Both the position numbers and the translations under genes were made by a program. Below are positions 49,834 to 58,768 of a stretch of DNA of 64,000 bases, piece after piece. A model generated the notes under the pieces. That model was not told the origin of the DNA. It searched no databases and saw nothing but the letters and a program-made list of their open reading frames with translations. This DNA comes from Marinobacter sp. C7 (GTDB lineage Bacteria; Pseudomonadota; Gammaproteobacteria; Pseudomonadales; Oleiphilaceae): positions 1,054,001 through 1,118,000 of the forward strand of contig NZ_JAKQZH010000001.1 in assembly GCF_022343555.1 (NCBI RefSeq). The letters run 5' to 3'. The number at the start of each line of letters is the position of its first letter. Position 1 is the first letter of the stretch.

Positions 49834-50601
49834 ATGCACTACAGCTCCATACTCCCCGATGTCCTGAAAATCGCTGACGAAGCCAGCGAAAAAGTCCGCC
49901 ACATCTACGAATCCGACTTCAAGGTTCGTTACAAGGAGGACAATTCCCCCATCACCGCGGCCGACGAAGCCGCGCACGAGATCATCTATCGGGGCCTGCG
50001 CAACATCAGCCGGGACATCCCGATCCTGTCGGAAGAGGGCCAGAGCATCTCCTGGGAGGAACGCAAACACTGGCGTCGTTTCTGGCTCATCGACCCCATC
50101 GATGGCACCAAAGACTTCACCCAGCGTAACGGCGAATTCACCGTCAACATCGCCATGATCGAGGATGGTCAGCCAGTGATGGGCGTCGTCACCGCCCCGG
50201 CACTCAAAACAGCCTACTGGGGCATCGTAGGCGAGGGCGCTCACATGCGGGACCGCACCGGCAAGATTCATCGCATTCGCGTTGCCGAACCGAAAGACAC
50301 CAAGCGCGTGGTGGCCAGCAAAAACCACATGAACGACGAAACCCTCGCCTTCATCGACAAGCTCGGTGACCACGAACTCGTCCAGGCCGGCAGCTCGCTC
50401 AAATTCTGCCGCATCGCCGAAGGCCACGCCGATATCTACCCGCGCTTGGGGCCGACCAGTGAGTGGGATACGGCGGCGGCGCATGCGATTCTGGTGGCTG
50501 CTGGTGGGCAAGTGCAAACGCTGGAAGGTGAGCCGCTGCGGTATGGGAAAGAGGATATTCTGAATCCCTGGTTCGTGGCGGCGGGAAGCTGGTATTTTTG
50601 A
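49834..50601 (+). CDS. cysQ: CysQ, 3'(2'),5'-bisphosphate nucleotidase
   Basis: The 255-residue protein has the inositol-monophosphatase-type metal site: DNSPITAADEAAHE, WLIDPIDGTKDFTQRN and GPTSEWDTAAAHAIL. CysQ removes the 3'-phosphate from PAP, the by-product of PAPS-dependent sulfotransferases. Standing between two groups of sulfotransferase genes, its placement is telling, though cysQ is also widespread alone. Confidence 0.94.
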   Translation: MHYSSILPDVLKIADEASEKVRHIYESDFKVRYKEDNSPITAADEAAHEIIYRGLRNISRDIPILSEEGQSISWEERKHWRRFWLIDPIDGTKDFTQRNGEFTVNIAMIEDGQPVMGVVTAPALKTAYWGIVGEGAHMRDRTGKIHRIRVAEPKDTKRVVASKNHMNDETLAFIDKLGDHELVQAGSSLKFCRIAEGHADIYPRLGPTSEWDTAAAHAILVAAGGQVQTLEGEPLRYGKEDILNPWFVAAGSWYF

Positions 50602-50614
50602 TGCGGATAACTCA

Positions 50615-50757
50615 GGGGTCCGATGAACTCGTTCATCTGACCCCAGCTTAGCGCCAAACCAAAGAATCTGGCGGAACTCAGGGGTCTGATGAAAGCTTTC
50701 ATCAGACCCCAACTTAATGCCCAAAACGGGGTCAGAAGAAGGCTTTCTTCAGACCCC
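50615..50757. repeat. Palindromic repeat cluster between cysQ and rfaH (3 copies)
   Basis: Copies are at 50615-50644 (left arm GGGGTCCGATGAA), 50681-50710 and 50728-50757. Confidence 0.95.
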
Positions 50758-50789
50758 TCGTTAGTTCCACCCAACCAAACGGATTTGAA

Positions 50790-51269
50790 ATGACCTGGTA
50801 CGCCGTCCAACACAAACCCGCCCAAGGCGATCGAGCCCTCCAACACCTCCAGAACCAGGACATCCCCTGCTTCTACCCGAAAATCGAGGTAGAGAAAATC
50901 AGGGCGGGAAAGCGCATCAAAAAGCTGGAGCCTTTGTTCCCCGGCTATCTCTTCGTCAACCTCGAGCAAACCGACCCCGTCTGGGCCAAGCTCCGCTCCA
51001 CTCGCGGCGTTATCCGCGTCGTCGGCTTCGCCAACAAGCCGGCACCCATCGAAGATGACGTCATCCAGCACATCAAAGACAGCTTGGACAAAGTGGCCGA
51101 AAAAGGCGGCATCAAAGCCGGCGAGCCAGTCGAGCTGGACGATGGCCCCTTCAAAGGCCTCAGCGCCATCTTCCAGTCCTACGATGGAGAGGAGAGGGCG
51201 ATCGTGCTCATCAACTTCATGCAGAAGCAGCAGATGGTGAAGGTGCCAGTCGCATCGATTCGGCGGTAG
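50790..51269 (+). CDS. rfaH: RfaH, operon-specific transcription antiterminator
   Basis: The 159-residue NusG-family protein starts MTWYAVQHKPAQGDRALQHL and has the RfaH-like FPGYLFVNLE and a C-terminal KOW domain. RfaH is recruited to RNA polymerase at ops sites and suppresses termination in long surface-glycan operons. A perfect ops site lies 403 bp past its stop, inside the first gene of the polysaccharide operon, making the target obvious. Confidence 0.9.
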   Translation: MTWYAVQHKPAQGDRALQHLQNQDIPCFYPKIEVEKIRAGKRIKKLEPLFPGYLFVNLEQTDPVWAKLRSTRGVIRVVGFANKPAPIEDDVIQHIKDSLDKVAEKGGIKAGEPVELDDGPFKGLSAIFQSYDGEERAIVLINFMQKQQMVKVPVASIRR

Positions 51270-51278
51270 GTCAAACAT

Positions 51279-51418
51279 GGGGTCAGAAGAACGCCTTCTT
51301 CTGACCCCCTTTTTAAAACTCAGGGGTCTGATGAACTCCGTTCATCTGACCCCAACTTCAACAAACCCCGGAGAATAACTCCAAGCGCGGGGTCAGAAGA
51401 AAGCGTTCTTCAGCCCCC
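51279..51418. repeat. Palindromic repeat cluster downstream of rfaH (3 copies)
   Basis: Copies lie at 51279-51308 (followed by CTTTTT, terminator-like), 51323-51353 (31 bp) and a decayed 51389-51418. These are the last copies in the window. The rest of the 370-bp gap, 51419-51639, holds the promoter and leader of the polysaccharide operon; no confident promoter was found. Confidence 0.93.
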
Positions 51419-51639
51419 CCATATAATTCACATTCTCACCCTTTAACAAAGCTTTACGTCCCCAATCATCTGAATCACCGTTTCTCCCCAAACTGTCACT
51501 TGTCTGCAATCACACATCACGTAGAATTGCGTCACAAATTCGAAATATATCCAAATAACGAAAATCACCTGACAGGGACTAAGTCGGGGCATCTCTTCGC
51601 TCCCGCCCTCGCTTTGCCCCTGCAAAATTGACGAATCTC

Positions 51640-53718
51640 ATGACCTCAAAACACTGGACCCTGGTCGGTGGGGCGGTAGCGTGCCTGAAACCTGCCTTCG
51701 TGACTGGCCTCGCACTGGCCGGCAATCAGGCGTTTGCCTCAGATCTCGCGTTCCCCGGCTACAGCGGTTACCTCAACGTACCCTCTGCAACGGTGCTCGA
51801 TCACGGTAAGGCGGCAGTCCAGTATTCGGATCAGGCCCTGGAAACACGTGCGAATTCCGGCGATACCTACGGCTACTACAACAACGTCAGTGGTCTGTTC
51901 GGTATCTTTCCCAATGTGGAAGTCGGCGGCCGGTTGACCTGGGACCGCACCCAGGCCAACTGTTACACCGAAGGTTGCGGCATCCGGGACCTCTCCGCGA
52001 ACATCAAGATCCAGGCCCCGTTTATCCCGGAAGAGTGGTTCACCCTGTCCGCCGGCGTTCAGGACCTCGGTGGTGAGACCGACGATTTCGAATCGGTGTA
52101 CGTTGTTGCCGGTCGCCGGTTCGGCCCCGTGGAGATTTCCGCAGGCTACGGCGACCCGAAAACGCCCGACCGCTATCTCGATGGCCCTTTCGGTGGTGTG
52201 TCCTACCGGCCTTTGCCCTGGCTGAACGTGATGGCCGAGTACGACAGCCAGGATGTCCGGCTGGGGCTTGGCGCCAGCACGCCCGACGGTCTGCTGCCAC
52301 TGGGCATGCAGATCAACGGCAAAGTCCTGGCTTACGACGAGGGAGATACCGAGAACGATCGCAATTTCTTCTCCCTTGGTCTGTCGATTCCCTTCGGCAA
52401 TAAAGCCAGAAAACAGCACTTGGTACTGCCGGACGAAAACGCCGTTACAGCTCCGAAGCCGACCGCGATTTCCTCCAATGCCGCCAGTTCGTCAGAGCGT
52501 CAGGCGCAGTCACCGGCGGCCGTCGAGTCGGCAGTGTCAGGAGCGCGGTCGCAGAGCAACGAAGCAGGCAAAAGCGAGGGCCAAGAATTCGCACGTAACA
52601 TCGGGCAGAAGCTGGTTGCTGCCGGCTATGACCGCGTCTCCGTCGCCAGTACAGATGCAGTCCTCCACATCCAGTGGGAAAACAACATCTACACCCGCGA
52701 CGAACGCGATGCCATCGCCGATGTTGCCAGAAAGGCACAAGCCCTGGGTGGCCCACACCGAACGGCCAAGCTCACCCTGCTGAATCAGAACATCCCGGTC
52801 GTCGAACGCACCATCAGCCTCGGCAATCCAGAGCAGGGCACCCAAGCCCAAATTCTGGTCGCCGACTACGCTCCGGGCACCCTGTTCCATACAGACGATC
52901 CCCAGTGGGACTTCCAGGGCAGCTACGGCCCAACCTGGAAACCCCGCATCACCCTGAGCCCCACCATCAGCTCAGGTATCGCCACCGAATACGGCGTATG
53001 GGACGCCTCCGTGGGTCTCAGCGCAGAAACCTCCGTCTCCCTGTGGACCGGTGCTTTGGCGTCCGCCACCTACAACGCCGAAGTCTACGCCACCGAGGAT
53101 TTCGAGAAGGGCGGTGTGTTCTACCAGGATCGACAACGCACCGACCTGACCGAAGCCGAAATCCAGCAAACCCTCAAGCTTCACCCGCAGCTGTACACCA
53201 GCGTCCACGCCGGTCGTTACGCCATAGACTGGAACGGGCTCCTGAACGAAACCCTGCTGCTTGGCCCAAACGGCCGACACAGCCTCGCGTATGTCGGCGG
53301 TGCTTTCGAGCATGCGGATTACGACAACGTCGAACGCAACCAGATGCTGGCCCGCTACAGCTACTACAACCCGACCCTGGATACCCAGGTGGACGTGTAC
53401 GGCGGCCAGTTCTTTGAAGAAGACACCGGCGTTCGCATCGACAGCCGCTTCTGGTTCGGTGATTACGCCCTGCGCCTGTCTTACAAGAATACCGATGCCG
53501 AATTCATCAGCCTGGGCTGGGTGATCCCCTTAACGCCGGAGAAAACCCGGCAATTCCGTTACGTTCAGATCCGGGGCGATGCCGACTGGAACTACAGCGT
53601 CCAGACCCGGATCAACGAGGACCAGAACCTGACCTCGTTCGGAGGCGCCAGGGTCATCGAATCGGCCAACCCGATCCGGTCGGTCTACTTCAACCGGGGG
53701 CGTTTAACCAACCGGTAG
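51640..53718 (+). CDS. YjbH-like exopolysaccharide outer-membrane protein
   Basis: ATG 51640 (MTSKHWTLVGGAVACLK) gives 692 residues, close to the E. coli protein; TTG 51628 is an alternative. There is a signal peptide-like start (LAGNQAFAS cleavage region). The YjbH/DUF940 domain is recognised from SGYLNVPSATVLDHGKAAV, the repeated beta-strand body and the C-terminal PLTPEKTRQFRYVQIRGDAD. YjbH belongs to exopolysaccharide secretion loci (yjbEFGH). It is the first gene of the wza-wzb-wzc operon and carries an ops site in its 5' coding end. Confidence 0.88.
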   Translation: MTSKHWTLVGGAVACLKPAFVTGLALAGNQAFASDLAFPGYSGYLNVPSATVLDHGKAAVQYSDQALETRANSGDTYGYYNNVSGLFGIFPNVEVGGRLTWDRTQANCYTEGCGIRDLSANIKIQAPFIPEEWFTLSAGVQDLGGETDDFESVYVVAGRRFGPVEISAGYGDPKTPDRYLDGPFGGVSYRPLPWLNVMAEYDSQDVRLGLGASTPDGLLPLGMQINGKVLAYDEGDTENDRNFFSLGLSIPFGNKARKQHLVLPDENAVTAPKPTAISSNAASSSERQAQSPAAVESAVSGARSQSNEAGKSEGQEFARNIGQKLVAAGYDRVSVASTDAVLHIQWENNIYTRDERDAIADVARKAQALGGPHRTAKLTLLNQNIPVVERTISLGNPEQGTQAQILVADYAPGTLFHTDDPQWDFQGSYGPTWKPRITLSPTISSGIATEYGVWDASVGLSAETSVSLWTGALASATYNAEVYATEDFEKGGVFYQDRQRTDLTEAEIQQTLKLHPQLYTSVHAGRYAIDWNGLLNETLLLGPNGRHSLAYVGGAFEHADYDNVERNQMLARYSYYNPTLDTQVDVYGGQFFEEDTGVRIDSRFWFGDYALRLSYKNTDAEFISLGWVIPLTPEKTRQFRYVQIRGDADWNYSVQTRINEDQNLTSFGGARVIESANPIRSVYFNRGRLTNR
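51672..51684 (+). promoter_or_regulatory. ops element, RfaH recruitment site
   Basis: GGCGGTAGCGTGC is a perfect match to the E. coli ops core. It lies 33-45 bases into the yjbH-like gene (codons for G-G-A-V-A-C-L region), downstream of rfaH, at the start of a polysaccharide operon. Only a partial look-alike (GGCGGTAG at 51262-51269, the rfaH stop) was seen elsewhere. Confidence 0.85.
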
Positions 53719-53761
53719 ATGAAAGCGGAAAACGCAAGCGAACCCTATGCATCTGTAAACA

Positions 53762-53789
53762 TTGCGTTTCCGGCTCGCTTCTCTATAGT
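53762..53789 (+). promoter_or_regulatory. Candidate sigma-70 promoter for the lipoprotein gene
   Basis: TTGCGT (53762-53767) and TATAGT (53784-53789) are 16 bp apart, in the 149-bp gap before the lipoprotein gene. This would give the downstream genes an internal promoter inside the polysaccharide operon. Confidence 0.5.
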
Positions 53790-53867
53790 GAAGGGCACTG
53801 AGCCCTTCGATAAAAAGCAACACAAGAAAGACGTGCTAACGCTCATTCAGGAGATTAAGAGGCTACT

Positions 53868-54830
53868 ATGACTCAGTTCAAAAAAGGATTGTTCACGCGT
53901 AATATGCTGGCGACAGCCATCCTGGCCCCGATGATGATGGTTGCGGGCTGTTCCGATAACGACGGCTCCCCGCTGCCTTCGGGCCAGACGCCCAGCGGCG
54001 TATCTGACGGCGTTGTATACGACGGTTATCTGGTGGGTGCCACCGTGTGTGTGGACGAGAACCTGAACAAAACGTGTGATGCCGGTGAGCCAAGCACCAC
54101 CACCGGTGCGGGTGGTGAATTCAGCCTCGTGGGCCTGACCGACGCCCAGCTGCTGACACCGCTGGTGCTGGAAGCGAACGAAAACACCGTTGACGAGGAT
54201 ACCGGCCAGCCGGCTGACCCGAACCTCAAGTTCCTGGCTCCGGCAGGCAGTACCGCAATCAGTGGATTCAGCACGATTATTCAAATGAAGGTCGAGAGCG
54301 CCCTCGCTGCCGGCTCCACCGCGACCCTGGCGGAGCTCAAAGCGGCTGCGGCGGCAGACCTGGCTAACGAACTGGGTGTGTCGGTTGATTTGACCACCTA
54401 TGATCCCATCGCAGCCTTCAGCAGCACTTCCGGCGCCGACAGACGCACTGCGGCCGAGCTGCATCTGATCAACCAGGTGCTGAGCGCCCAGATTGTCGAC
54501 CTGATTGCCGATGTGGACGTGGTGCTGGAATCCAATCCGGATCTCAGCGAAACTGCAGCATTTGGTGCACTGGTTGAGAGCCTGAATCCAGCCAACGTAG
54601 CGGCTGTCGTCCAGGAGTTCTCTGATGGCGGTACCGTGAATGATCTGGACAGCTACAACGCCGATACGATTATCAGCTCCGGCTCTGCAACCTATGAAGC
54701 GCCGGTTGCTCCCGATGCAACAGTGATCGAGGAGCAGGCGGTTCAGGACGAGCTTGCCCAGGCGGAACTTGAGGACGCCATTGCTACCGAAGAGCCGCCG
54801 ACTGGTGCCACCGGCGGAACAGGTGCATAG
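53868..54830 (+). CDS. Lipoprotein with a transthyretin-like domain, unknown function
   Basis: The 320-residue protein has a lipobox MVAGC at residue 28. An early domain, VVYDGYLVGATVCVDENLNK and CDAGEPSTTTGAGGEFSL, resembles a prealbumin-like beta fold. The acidic, Ala-rich C terminus ends in TGATGGTGA. A good AAGAGG ribosome site precedes ATG. It lies between yjbH-like and wza, so it may be a secreted or outer-membrane partner in export (inference). A terminator follows it. Confidence 0.7.
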   Translation: MTQFKKGLFTRNMLATAILAPMMMVAGCSDNDGSPLPSGQTPSGVSDGVVYDGYLVGATVCVDENLNKTCDAGEPSTTTGAGGEFSLVGLTDAQLLTPLVLEANENTVDEDTGQPADPNLKFLAPAGSTAISGFSTIIQMKVESALAAGSTATLAELKAAAAADLANELGVSVDLTTYDPIAAFSSTSGADRRTAAELHLINQVLSAQIVDLIADVDVVLESNPDLSETAAFGALVESLNPANVAAVVQEFSDGGTVNDLDSYNADTIISSGSATYEAPVAPDATVIEEQAVQDELAQAELEDAIATEEPPTGATGGTGA

Positions 54831-54852
54831 GTAATAAAGCCAGCGCAAGGCA

Positions 54853-54880
54853 AAAGGGGCTGGCAGTACCAGCCCCTTTC
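54853..54880 (+). terminator. Intrinsic terminator between lipoprotein gene and wza
   Basis: GGGGCTGG (54856-54863) and CCAGCCCC (54869-54876) form an 8-bp perfect stem with a 5-nt loop, with AAA before and TTTCTT after. It is bidirectional in shape. It lies inside the predicted RfaH-controlled operon, exactly what antitermination would overcome. Confidence 0.85.
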
Positions 54881-54925
54881 TTAATTCTGTAAACCCAAAA
54901 TCCTAATACGGAACATCAATCCCGG

Positions 54926-56032
54926 ATGAAAGCCCTATTTTCCCTGCTCATAATTCTCAGTCTCTCCGGTTGCGCCGTCATACCCGGAGCCCACATCCCC
55001 TACGATAAGGATGAAGACGAGAGCATGGATCTGGAGAAAATGGTGAACATATATACCATCACTCCCAAGCTTTTGCGGGAAAAGATGGCGAAGCCTGCCT
55101 CGAACCCGGTCCTCAACAGGAAGTTGGAATCAGAGATCAACAGCTACGATTACGAGGTAAACCGGGGTGACGTTCTGAGCATTACCGTGTGGGACCATCC
55201 TGAACTCACCATTCCCGCAGGTGGAGATCGCAGCCCTTCCGAAGCCGGCAACTGGGTTCACAGCGATGGCACCATCTTTTACCCCTACGTCGGCGAAGTC
55301 AAAGTCGCTGGCCTGAGAGTCACTGAAATTCGCGAAATCCTGCGTGAACGACTGGCGGAATACATTGAATCCCCGCAGGTAGACGTTACCGTAGCCTCCT
55401 TCCGCTCCAAGCGTGTCTACCTGACTGGCGAAGTAAAACAGCCCGGCACGCAACCAATCACCAACGTACCTCTGACACTCCTTCAAGCTGTCAGCAACGC
55501 CGGCGGTCTCACCGAAGTAGCGGACTGGACCAATGTCACGCTCACCCGCAACGGCGAAACCAAACGCTATTCGCTGCGGGAACTCTACAGGCAGGGCGAC
55601 ACCCGAGAAAATGTATTGCTCCGCCCCAACGATATTATTCACGTAGCCCGGAATGACGCAGCGAAGGTCTTCGTTCTGGGCGAAGTTGGCCAGCCCAGCA
55701 GCCTCAACATTGGCCGCTCAGACATCACTTTGGCGGAAGCCCTGGCAGATGCAGGCGGTTTCGCCCAAGCCACGGCAGACGCTAGTGGCGTATTCGTAAT
55801 TCGTAAGGCGCCTGAGGAAACCGGCAAAATCGCTGAGGTATTCCAGCTACACGCCCGAAACGCGACGGCACTGGTGCTGGCAGACCAATTTACTCTGCAG
55901 CCACGGGATATCGTTTACGTAACAGCAGCACCAATTGCCCGCTGGAACCGCCTGATTGCACAGATTGTACCGACCGCCCAGGCAGTTTACTTCTTCGCTC
56001 GGGCAGAGGACGAAGTGACTACAACCGACTAG
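54926..56032 (+). CDS. wza: Wza-like outer-membrane polysaccharide export protein
   Basis: The 368-residue lipoprotein (lipobox LSLSGC, Cys16) has the Poly_export domain (NRGDVLSITVWDHPELTIP) and two SLBB-type repeats (VYLTGEVKQPGTQPITNVPL and VFVLGEVGQPSSLNIGRS). It ends in a hydrophobic C terminus (NRLIAQIVPTAQAVYFF), as the outer-membrane helix of Wza octamers. It forms the export channel. Confidence 0.93.
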   Translation: MKALFSLLIILSLSGCAVIPGAHIPYDKDEDESMDLEKMVNIYTITPKLLREKMAKPASNPVLNRKLESEINSYDYEVNRGDVLSITVWDHPELTIPAGGDRSPSEAGNWVHSDGTIFYPYVGEVKVAGLRVTEIREILRERLAEYIESPQVDVTVASFRSKRVYLTGEVKQPGTQPITNVPLTLLQAVSNAGGLTEVADWTNVTLTRNGETKRYSLRELYRQGDTRENVLLRPNDIIHVARNDAAKVFVLGEVGQPSSLNIGRSDITLAEALADAGGFAQATADASGVFVIRKAPEETGKIAEVFQLHARNATALVLADQFTLQPRDIVYVTAAPIARWNRLIAQIVPTAQAVYFFARAEDEVTTTD

Positions 56033-56036
56033 CACC

Positions 56037-56480
56037 ATGTTCAACAACATCCTGATCATCTGCGTGGGCAATATTTGCCGCAGCCCGATGGCAGAGTACC
56101 TGCTGAAGACCAAGCTGGCGCACCGCTCGGAAAAATCCATTGAATCGGCGGGCATTGGCGCATTGGTAGGTAAGCCTGCAGACGAAACTGCTTTGATGAT
56201 CCTAAGTGAGCAGGGTATTGACGCTACCAGCCACCGGGCCCGCCAGGTCACAACCGAAATGCTAGCCAACGCAGACCTGATCCTTGCTATGGAAGAAAAG
56301 CATCTGAAAAGGCTGCATGAACTGGCACCACAAATACGGGGGCGGGCTTTTTTACTGGGTAAATGGCAAGATGACCAATCGGTCCCGGACCCTCATAGGC
56401 AACAACGCTTGGCCTTTGAATACGCTTTCAAATTGATCGATGAAGCCACGAACAGCTGGCTCAAGTACCTGGATAAATAA
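56037..56480 (+). CDS. wzb: Wzb-like low-molecular-weight tyrosine phosphatase
   Basis: The 147-residue enzyme has the CX5R P-loop (ICVGNICRSPMAEYL) and the late acid DPH in place of the more common DPY (SVPDPHRQQ). It dephosphorylates the tyrosine tail of the neighbouring Wzc kinase. It is 4 bp after wza and 5 bp before wzc. Confidence 0.92.
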   Translation: MFNNILIICVGNICRSPMAEYLLKTKLAHRSEKSIESAGIGALVGKPADETALMILSEQGIDATSHRARQVTTEMLANADLILAMEEKHLKRLHELAPQIRGRAFLLGKWQDDQSVPDPHRQQRLAFEYAFKLIDEATNSWLKYLDK

Positions 56481-56485
56481 CCGCA

Positions 56486-58711
56486 ATGACCAACGGCTCG
56501 TATAGCACCCCAAAACCGTCAGAAATAAATGAAAGCAGGGACAATGACGAAATTGATCTTCTGGCACTTTTCGGAATCTTGTGGGACGGGCGCTGGCTGA
56601 TTATTGGAGTCACGTTTGCATTCACGTTAATAGGTGTCGCCTATGCGTTACTCCAGCCTCCAATCTATCGGGCAAATTCCCTCATCCAGGTAGAAGAGAA
56701 GCAGGGCGCGCTTCCCGGCATGGAGAATCTCTCGGGATTTCTTGAATCTCCTTCTAACGCCGAAACAGAAATCCAGCTGATTAAGAGCCGGAGAGTATTG
56801 GGAAAGGTTGTAGATAACCTCAATCTGGATATTGTAGTTACCCCAAACTACTTTCCGGTAGTCGGTGAGGCTATTGCTAGGCGTTTTAGTGGTGCCCCAG
56901 GGGAGTTGGCGGAGCCGTTATGGGGCGACAAATACGCTTGGGGGGGCGAGAAACTCAAGATCACGCGCATGGACGTTCCAGGGCAAACAGGAACCTTTCT
57001 GTTGAGAGCAACAGGAAGTGGTTGGGAGCTTCTAGATGGGGAACTGCGGCCTATCCTGGAAGGAAGGCCAAACGAACCAGCGAGTAATGGACGCTATTCC
57101 CTGATGGTGACTGAATTGGTTGCCAGGCCAGGCACCTTGTTCAACGTCACCAGGCGCTCCAGCTACAGTGCCATGAGTGAATTACAAAGTGGCATCAACG
57201 CCAGCGAAAAGGGCAGAGGCTCGGGCATTATCGCTTTGACCTATGAACACCCGAACCCAGCCACGGCCAAAGCTGTTCTGGACGAAGCGGGCAAGAATTA
57301 TGTACGCCAGAATGTAGAGCGCAGCAGCGCAGAGGCTGCTCAGTCACTGGAGTTTTTGCGTAGCCAGTTGCCAGAGGTAAAGAAAGAGCTGGAGGCTGCG
57401 GAAAAGAAGCTGAACGAATATCAGGTCACAGCGGAAACCATCGATATCACCGCTGAGGGTAGTACTTTACTCCAGCAGATTGTGGAGCTTGAAACCCGGA
57501 TCTCGGAGCTGGAGATACAGCGCGCAGAGATTGAACAGCGATTCCAGCCTACTCATCCCCGTTATAAAGCTTGGGCCTCGCAAATGGCTCAACTCAAACA
57601 GCGCCGGGCCGAACTTGATCGAAGAATCGGTAGCTTGCCGGAAACCCAACAGGAACTGGTGAGACTTCGCAGGGATGTTGAAGTCGGAAATGAGATTTAT
57701 CTTCAAATGCTGTCCAACATCCAGCAGCTGGACATTGCACGTGCGGGTACAGTTGGTAACGTGCGGGTCGTGGATGAGGCTGCGGTAAACACTGCCGCTC
57801 CGGTAAAGCCAAGGCGCTCCTTTATTGCTCTTGTCGCCCTGATGCTGGGCGGCGTGATTGGCGTAGGGATCGTATTACTGAGATCTCTCCTTAACCGAGG
57901 CGTGGAAAACCCCGAGGATATCGAAAACCTCGGACTACCGGTATATGCAAGTATTCCACTTTCGGAAACACAATCAGAGCTGGCCAAGAAGAAAAACAAG
58001 ACGCGGTTGCGTAATCAGGATCGTACCTCCGGACTACTCGCAGTCGCGAATCCAGCTGATCTCGCTGTTGAATCCCTTCGTAGCCTGCGCACCAGTCTCC
58101 ACTTTGGAATGATGGACGCCAAAAACAACGTCCTGATGATTTCCGGCCCGAGCCCGGAAGTGGGTAAAACCTTCGTTTCAGTCAACCTTGCCGCTGTAAT
58201 GGCCTTGGCGGACCAAAGAGTGCTGTTGGTTGACGGCGATATGCGCCGGGGTTTTTCGCACGATGTATTCAGGGTGAGGAACGAAAAAGGCCTTTCTGAC
58301 CTACTCGCAGGAAAGGCACAGATTGATGACGTTTTGCAGCATTCGGATCTGGAGGGTCTCGATTTCATTTCACGAGGAACGATTCCCCCGAATCCGTCGG
58401 AATTGTTGATGAGCAAGCGATTCGACGAATTCGTGGCTGGTATTTCCTCAAAATATGATCTGGTGATCATAGATACGCCACCAATCCTGGCAGTGACGGA
58501 TGCCGCCGTAGTTGGCAAACATGCGGGGACTACCATGTTGGTGACACGCTTTGGCATGAATCCGGCGAAAGAGATAGAGCTGACGAAGCGTCGCTTTGAA
58601 CAGAACGGTGTTGATGTGAAGGGCGTTGTTTTCAACGCTGTGGTCAGAAAGGCTTCGTCTTCAGGTTACGGTAATTATGGCTATTACCAATATGCCTACA
58701 AGTCTGAGTGA
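56486..58711 (+). CDS. wzc: Wzc-like BY tyrosine autokinase and chain-length regulator
   Basis: The 741-residue protein has an N-terminal Wzz domain with membrane helices (about 30-50 and 450-470) and periplasmic coiled coil. The cytoplasmic BY-kinase domain has Walker A (ISGPSPEVGKTF, near 552), Walker A' (LLVDGDMRRG) and Walker B (DLVIIDTPP, near 660). The tail has a tyrosine cluster (GYGNYGYYQYAYKSE). It controls polysaccharide polymerisation and export with Wza and Wzb. Confidence 0.94.
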   Translation: MTNGSYSTPKPSEINESRDNDEIDLLALFGILWDGRWLIIGVTFAFTLIGVAYALLQPPIYRANSLIQVEEKQGALPGMENLSGFLESPSNAETEIQLIKSRRVLGKVVDNLNLDIVVTPNYFPVVGEAIARRFSGAPGELAEPLWGDKYAWGGEKLKITRMDVPGQTGTFLLRATGSGWELLDGELRPILEGRPNEPASNGRYSLMVTELVARPGTLFNVTRRSSYSAMSELQSGINASEKGRGSGIIALTYEHPNPATAKAVLDEAGKNYVRQNVERSSAEAAQSLEFLRSQLPEVKKELEAAEKKLNEYQVTAETIDITAEGSTLLQQIVELETRISELEIQRAEIEQRFQPTHPRYKAWASQMAQLKQRRAELDRRIGSLPETQQELVRLRRDVEVGNEIYLQMLSNIQQLDIARAGTVGNVRVVDEAAVNTAAPVKPRRSFIALVALMLGGVIGVGIVLLRSLLNRGVENPEDIENLGLPVYASIPLSETQSELAKKKNKTRLRNQDRTSGLLAVANPADLAVESLRSLRTSLHFGMMDAKNNVLMISGPSPEVGKTFVSVNLAAVMALADQRVLLVDGDMRRGFSHDVFRVRNEKGLSDLLAGKAQIDDVLQHSDLEGLDFISRGTIPPNPSELLMSKRFDEFVAGISSKYDLVIIDTPPILAVTDAAVVGKHAGTTMLVTRFGMNPAKEIELTKRRFEQNGVDVKGVVFNAVVRKASSSGYGNYGYYQYAYKSE

Positions 58712-58768
58712 TGGTTCCAGAATCTTCAGATTTCGTTGAATCATTCCCCTTCCTCCAAAAGTCTAACA

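Noticed and set aside
51262..51269. GGCGGTAG at the rfaH stop as an ops site
   Set aside because: Only eight bases match; the conserved CGTGC part is missing and it encodes the last codons.
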